From positions 62,001 through 126,000 of the forward strand of contig JAFRZA010000020.1 of NCBI GenBank assembly GCA_017442805.1: a DNA stretch of 64,000 nt, given 5' to 3'. The notes under the pieces were generated by a model. The model was not told the DNA's origin, searched no databases, and saw only the letters and a list, made by a program, of their open reading frames with translations. The DNA is from Erysipelotrichaceae bacterium. Its GTDB lineage: Bacteria > Bacillota_I > Bacilli_A > Erysipelotrichales > Erysipelotrichaceae. The position numbers were made by a program, and so were the translations under genes. Below, piece by piece: positions 61,164-64,000 of the stretch (the first letter of the stretch is position 1; each line of letters opens with the position of its first letter).

Positions 61164-62522
61164 CTAGATAATGGCCTTCAGGAAGTAGTTCAGTAAGAAC
61201 AGGAAACTGGAGACCCACAGGATCGGATTGATGTCCTTTACCTTTCCCTTTACGAGCTTGACCAGCACGTACATCAGGAAGCTGACCGCGATGCCGTCGG
61301 TTATCGAGTAGCACAGTCCCATGAAGATGGCGGCGCCGAAGCAGGGGATGGCTTCCTCCAGATCGTCCCAGTCAACGTCGTCGAGGGCGTTGATCATCAG
61401 GATGCCGACCATCACCAGAGCGCAGCTGGTAGCGGCTGAGGGAATGGCGGAGATGACGGGAGCGAAGAAGGCGGAGACGGCGAAGCAGATGCACACTACC
61501 ACGCTGGTCAGACCGGTGCGTCCGCCGGCGCTGATGCCGGCCGCGGATTCAACATAGGTAGTGGTGTTGGAAGTTCCCAGGATGGCGCCGATGGAAGTGG
61601 CGATCGAGTCGGCGAACAGGGCCTTGTCCATCTTGGACTTGAAGCCGCTGGATTCTTCCATGGCCTTTTCATCTTCAGCCGAGAAGATGCCTGATCTCCG
61701 GCCGGTACCGATGAAGGTGCCCAGAGTATCGAAGGTATCGGAAAGGCTGAAGGAGAAGATCGTGATCAGTACGATCGGCAGCTTGGCGGCATCGGCGAAC
61801 AGAGAGGGAATGCCTTCAGAAGTGAAGATGACGCCGAAGGTGCTGGGCAGAGCCTTGCAGGCGTCGGCGAAACTGACGGATTCACCGAGAACGGTAACAC
61901 CGAAGGGAATGCCGATCAGGGTAGCGACGACCAGGCCGATCAGGATGGCGCCTTTGACCTGAAGCAGGTAGAGAACCACGGTGACCACAAAGCCGATCAG
62001 AAAGACAATCAGAGCAGGCTGATTGAACGTGCTCAGACCGGGAACGCCGGCAGAAAAGTTGATCAGGCCGATGTTAAGTACGCCAAGATAAGCCACAAAG
62101 ACACCGATTCCGGCGCTTATGGCGTTCTGCAGGGACTTGGGAATCGACTTGATTATGTACTTTCTGACCTTGGTCACGGTGATCAGGATGTTGATGACAC
62201 CGCAGATGAAGACCATGGACAGTGCCTGTTTCCAGGTGAAACCCAGAGTGAAGCAGACGTTGTAGACGAACAGGGCGTTAAGGCCCATGCCCGGAGCCTG
62301 CGCATAGGGGACATTGGCAACCAGACCCATGACCAGAGTGCCGATGATCGAGGAAATGATGGTAGCCAGGAAGACGGCTCCCCATTCCATGCCCGACTGC
62401 GACAGCAGATTGGGGTTGACGGCGACGATGTAGCTCATGGCTGCGAACGTCGTCAGTCCCGCGACGATCTCACGGGAAACCGTTGTCTTGTTCTCGGACA
62501 ACTTAAAAAACTTTTCAAGCAT
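61164..62522 (-). CDS. Purine base permease (AzgA/PbuG-like, NCS2 family)
   Basis: A 452-residue membrane protein with about twelve to fourteen hydrophobic segments. The N-terminal SREIVAGLTTFAAMSYI and PYAQAPGMGLNALF are hallmarks of the AzgA/PbuG branch that imports guanine, hypoxanthine or adenine with protons. GTSNTTTYVESAAGISAGGR is the second conserved block. ATG 62522 (MLEKFFKL) follows GGAAAGGAG; the longer frame upstream is riboswitch and is rejected. Control by the guanine-type aptamer at 62579-62647 supports guanine or hypoxanthine as substrate. Confidence 0.93.
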   Translation of the reverse strand: MLEKFFKLSENKTTVSREIVAGLTTFAAMSYIVAVNPNLLSQSGMEWGAVFLATIISSIIGTLVMGLVANVPYAQAPGMGLNALFVYNVCFTLGFTWKQALSMVFICGVINILITVTKVRKYIIKSIPKSLQNAISAGIGVFVAYLGVLNIGLINFSAGVPGLSTFNQPALIVFLIGFVVTVVLYLLQVKGAILIGLVVATLIGIPFGVTVLGESVSFADACKALPSTFGVIFTSEGIPSLFADAAKLPIVLITIFSFSLSDTFDTLGTFIGTGRRSGIFSAEDEKAMEESSGFKSKMDKALFADSIATSIGAILGTSNTTTYVESAAGISAGGRTGLTSVVVCICFAVSAFFAPVISAIPSAATSCALVMVGILMINALDDVDWDDLEEAIPCFGAAIFMGLCYSITDGIAVSFLMYVLVKLVKGKVKDINPILWVSSFLFLLNYFLKAII

Positions 62523-62556
62523 TGTGTTTGCTCTCCTTTCCTGTAATCCACCGCAG

Positions 62557-62583
62557 TGATGGAACAGAAAAGAAGTTCCATCA
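62557..62583 (-). promoter_or_regulatory. Riboswitch expression-platform hairpin
   Basis: Stem 62557-62565 with 62575-62583 overlaps the aptamer P1 3' strand (62579-62585), so the two are mutually exclusive. No T-run follows. The loop is complementary to the Shine-Dalgarno region at 62534-62541. Confidence 0.6.
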
Positions 62584-62647
62584 TAGTCCTGGCCTTTACG
62601 GTGCCAGGGTAGAGACTCCCCTGCCATATTCAGAGGATTATACGATG
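62579..62647 (-). promoter_or_regulatory. Guanine-type purine riboswitch aptamer
   Basis: On the minus strand it reads as a classic purine aptamer: P1 5' strand CATCGTA, TATAATCC, ATATGG, GTCTCTACC, CCGTAAA and closing GGACTATGATG. The discriminating base in GACTATG is C, which pairs with guanine. One core base differs from GTTTCTACC. P1 has 7 pairs. Confidence 0.92.
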
Positions 62648-62763
62648 ATTACACGGTCATATTAGCACGGTTTTTTTACCGTAGAAGAGCGGATGTGTGC
62701 TAAAGCGGTTTCATTGTGAAAAAAACTTTCGGAATTCACCAGCGGGTGTCCCGCTCAATTGTG

Positions 62764-62793
62764 TTGAGCGTTGCTGCATACTTTTTATATAAT
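62764..62793 (+). promoter_or_regulatory. Promoter of the ADP-ribosylglycohydrolase-family gene
   Basis: -35 TTGAGC (62764-62769), 18-nt spacer, -10 TATAAT (62788-62793), 28 nt before the start. Confidence 0.65.
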
Positions 62794-62821
62794 ATAAATA
62801 GATAAGAAGAGGTAAACGATC

Positions 62822-64000
62822 ATGAAGAAACCGTGGGAGTTACAGAGAGAACTGCTGTGTTCCGTCGAACCCTGTTACCAGGCTGATGACAACGAGACCA
62901 TCTGGGAGGAGAACGCCTCCGGGCCGGAGAACCTCCAGGACATTTTCACCAAACTTTACTGGCATTCCCAGGTGCCCGGATCCCGGGCGCCTGAATCGAT
63001 CTGCCTGGCCTACCTGCAGGCCATGGAGAACCGGGGCTACAACTGCGAAGGCGGCATGGAACTGGTCGAAAAGGGCTATAAGGCCTTTGAAGAAGACGAC
63101 ATCGTCGAACTGCACAAGCTGATGTATGACATCTTCCGGCTGGCTGACAACGCTCCCAGGGATGAGAGTTCGGAATACTGGAAACAGACCTTTTATGACA
63201 CCTTTGAACAGTATGCCGCTGCCGTGAACTTCCCTGAAGCCAAGGAAGTTGACATGGGTGATCAGCTGGTCGACAAGCTGCACGCCGGCTGGCTGGGTCA
63301 GATCATCGGCGGCGCCTACGGCACCTGCATCGAAGGCTATACCGGGGAAAACATTGCCAGGAAATATGGCCGCGTCGACCGCTACATCCGCAAGCCCAAT
63401 ACGTACAACGATGACATAACCTATGAGCTGGCGTTATTACTGGCCTATAAGGAACACGGAAAGAGTACAACAGCTCTGGACATCGCCCGGGAGTGGATAA
63501 GCCGCATTCCTACCGGCTGGTCAGCCGAAGACATGGCCTTGAGAAATCTGAAGGCCGGCATCCTGCCGCCGGAAAGCGGCCGTTATCACAACGCCTTCAA
63601 CGAGTGGATCGGCGCCCAGATGCGAGGAGCCATTGCCGGTCAGCTTTATCCGGGCAACGTCTATGAAGCTGCCCGATGCGCCTGGATGGATGCTTCCATT
63701 TCCCACGACCGCAACGGCATTCTTGGTGAAGTATTTAATGCCGTCATGACTTCGATGGCCTTCTATGAGAAGGACATCCGCAAGATTGTCAGAGACGCCA
63801 TCGAGCTGATGCCTGAAGACAGCGAATACGGTCAGGTCGTCCGCTTCGCTTACCAGCAGTGTCTGACCCATGACAACTACTACGATGCCTGGATGCCCTG
63901 CGAACTCAGGTATCAGAAGTACAACTGGATCCACGCCTATCCCAATGCGGCGGCGGAAGTGGTGGCTCTGTACTTCGGCAACGGCGACTTCACCGAGACG
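62822..64000 (+). CDS. ADP-ribosylglycohydrolase family protein (3' end cut by window edge)
   Basis: The first 393 residues of a protein that runs past the window end. Residues 1-145 are an unrecognised helical N-terminal region. From about 150 it follows the ADP-ribosylglycohydrolase fold: HAGWLGQIIGGAYGTCIEGY, the metal-binding segment TYNDDITYELALL (canonical TDDT has an inserted Ile here), and DASISHDRNGILGEVFNAV. Such enzymes remove ADP-ribose from proteins or nucleic acid, or act on related nucleosides. AAGAGG precedes the ATG. It is divergent from the purine permease. The C-terminal metal ligands lie outside the window, so activity cannot be judged. Confidence 0.82.
   Translation, partial: MKKPWELQRELLCSVEPCYQADDNETIWEENASGPENLQDIFTKLYWHSQVPGSRAPESICLAYLQAMENRGYNCEGGMELVEKGYKAFEEDDIVELHKLMYDIFRLADNAPRDESSEYWKQTFYDTFEQYAAAVNFPEAKEVDMGDQLVDKLHAGWLGQIIGGAYGTCIEGYTGENIARKYGRVDRYIRKPNTYNDDITYELALLLAYKEHGKSTTALDIAREWISRIPTGWSAEDMALRNLKAGILPPESGRYHNAFNEWIGAQMRGAIAGQLYPGNVYEAARCAWMDASISHDRNGILGEVFNAVMTSMAFYEKDIRKIVRDAIELMPEDSEYGQVVRFAYQQCLTHDNYYDAWMPCELRYQKYNWIHAYPNAAAEVVALYFGNGDFTET

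Overview
The window reads as a Bacillota (low-GC Gram-positive lineage) chromosome segment with fairly high GC, by eye in the mid-50s percent outside one AT-richer island. It has sigma-A-type promoters, strong AGGAGG-type ribosome binding sites, a T-box, a purine riboswitch, lipoproteins with lipoboxes, SLH-domain surface proteins, teichoic-acid-type genes and no outer-membrane genes. An anaerobic gut member of the Erysipelotrichia or a neighbouring class is my best guess. That placement is inference from gene content.

Layout. 1-573 is the 5' part of xpt on the minus strand, and 735-1703 a DUF4037 protein. 1876-14643 is a starch/maltodextrin locus: a starch-binding-type lipoprotein, a lipoprotein alpha-amylase, a lipoprotein type I pullulanase, a small PH-like membrane protein, an ABC ATPase with an unusually long C-terminus, an RDD membrane protein, a solute-binding lipoprotein and two MalF/MalG-type permeases. 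Surface lipoproteins would bind and cut starch, and the importer would take up the maltodextrins. 14778-20734 is a cell-wall glycopolymer operon: 4,6-dehydratase, aminotransferase, initiating phosphoglycosyltransferase, LicD-type transferase and CDP-glycerol-type polymerase.

20820-32162 holds four tandem papain-like (C1) proteases, each with signal peptide, lectin-like region, Fn3-like region and three C-terminal SLH domains. Behind them (32310-33579) lies the decayed 3' part of a fifth copy. 33688-38631 encodes an Fn3-type anchored protein, a polysaccharide pyruvyl transferase (the enzyme type that makes the SLH ligand), a second CDP-glycerol-type polymerase and a TagGH-like ABC exporter. 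38881-41532 is a further SLH protein without a protease domain. 41665-44760 holds a TarI/IspD-type cytidylyltransferase, an SDR and a GT2 enzyme. On the minus strand follow an LCP-family ligase with a solute-binding-like insert and a MATE exporter. The SLH proteins and the polymer genes form one functional unit: the polymer is made, pyruvylated, exported, ligated to peptidoglycan, and then holds the SLH enzymes.

48059-51339 has a NagA-like deacetylase and thrS behind a T-box. 51476-52180 is a DUF4160-DUF2442 pair with a palindromic operator. It is followed by the most striking object: a 7,711-bp transposon (52183-59893) with 28-bp terminal inverted repeats (26/28 matching) and a perfect 8-bp target duplication (AAATAAAA). 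It encodes an ISXO2/IS1595-type transposase and carries a complete type I restriction-modification system (hsdM-hsdS-hsdR) plus an unknown 162-aa protein. Beyond it are a class II Fic protein with a four-half-site operator array, a purine permease behind a guanine-type riboswitch, and the start of an ADP-ribosylglycohydrolase-family gene.
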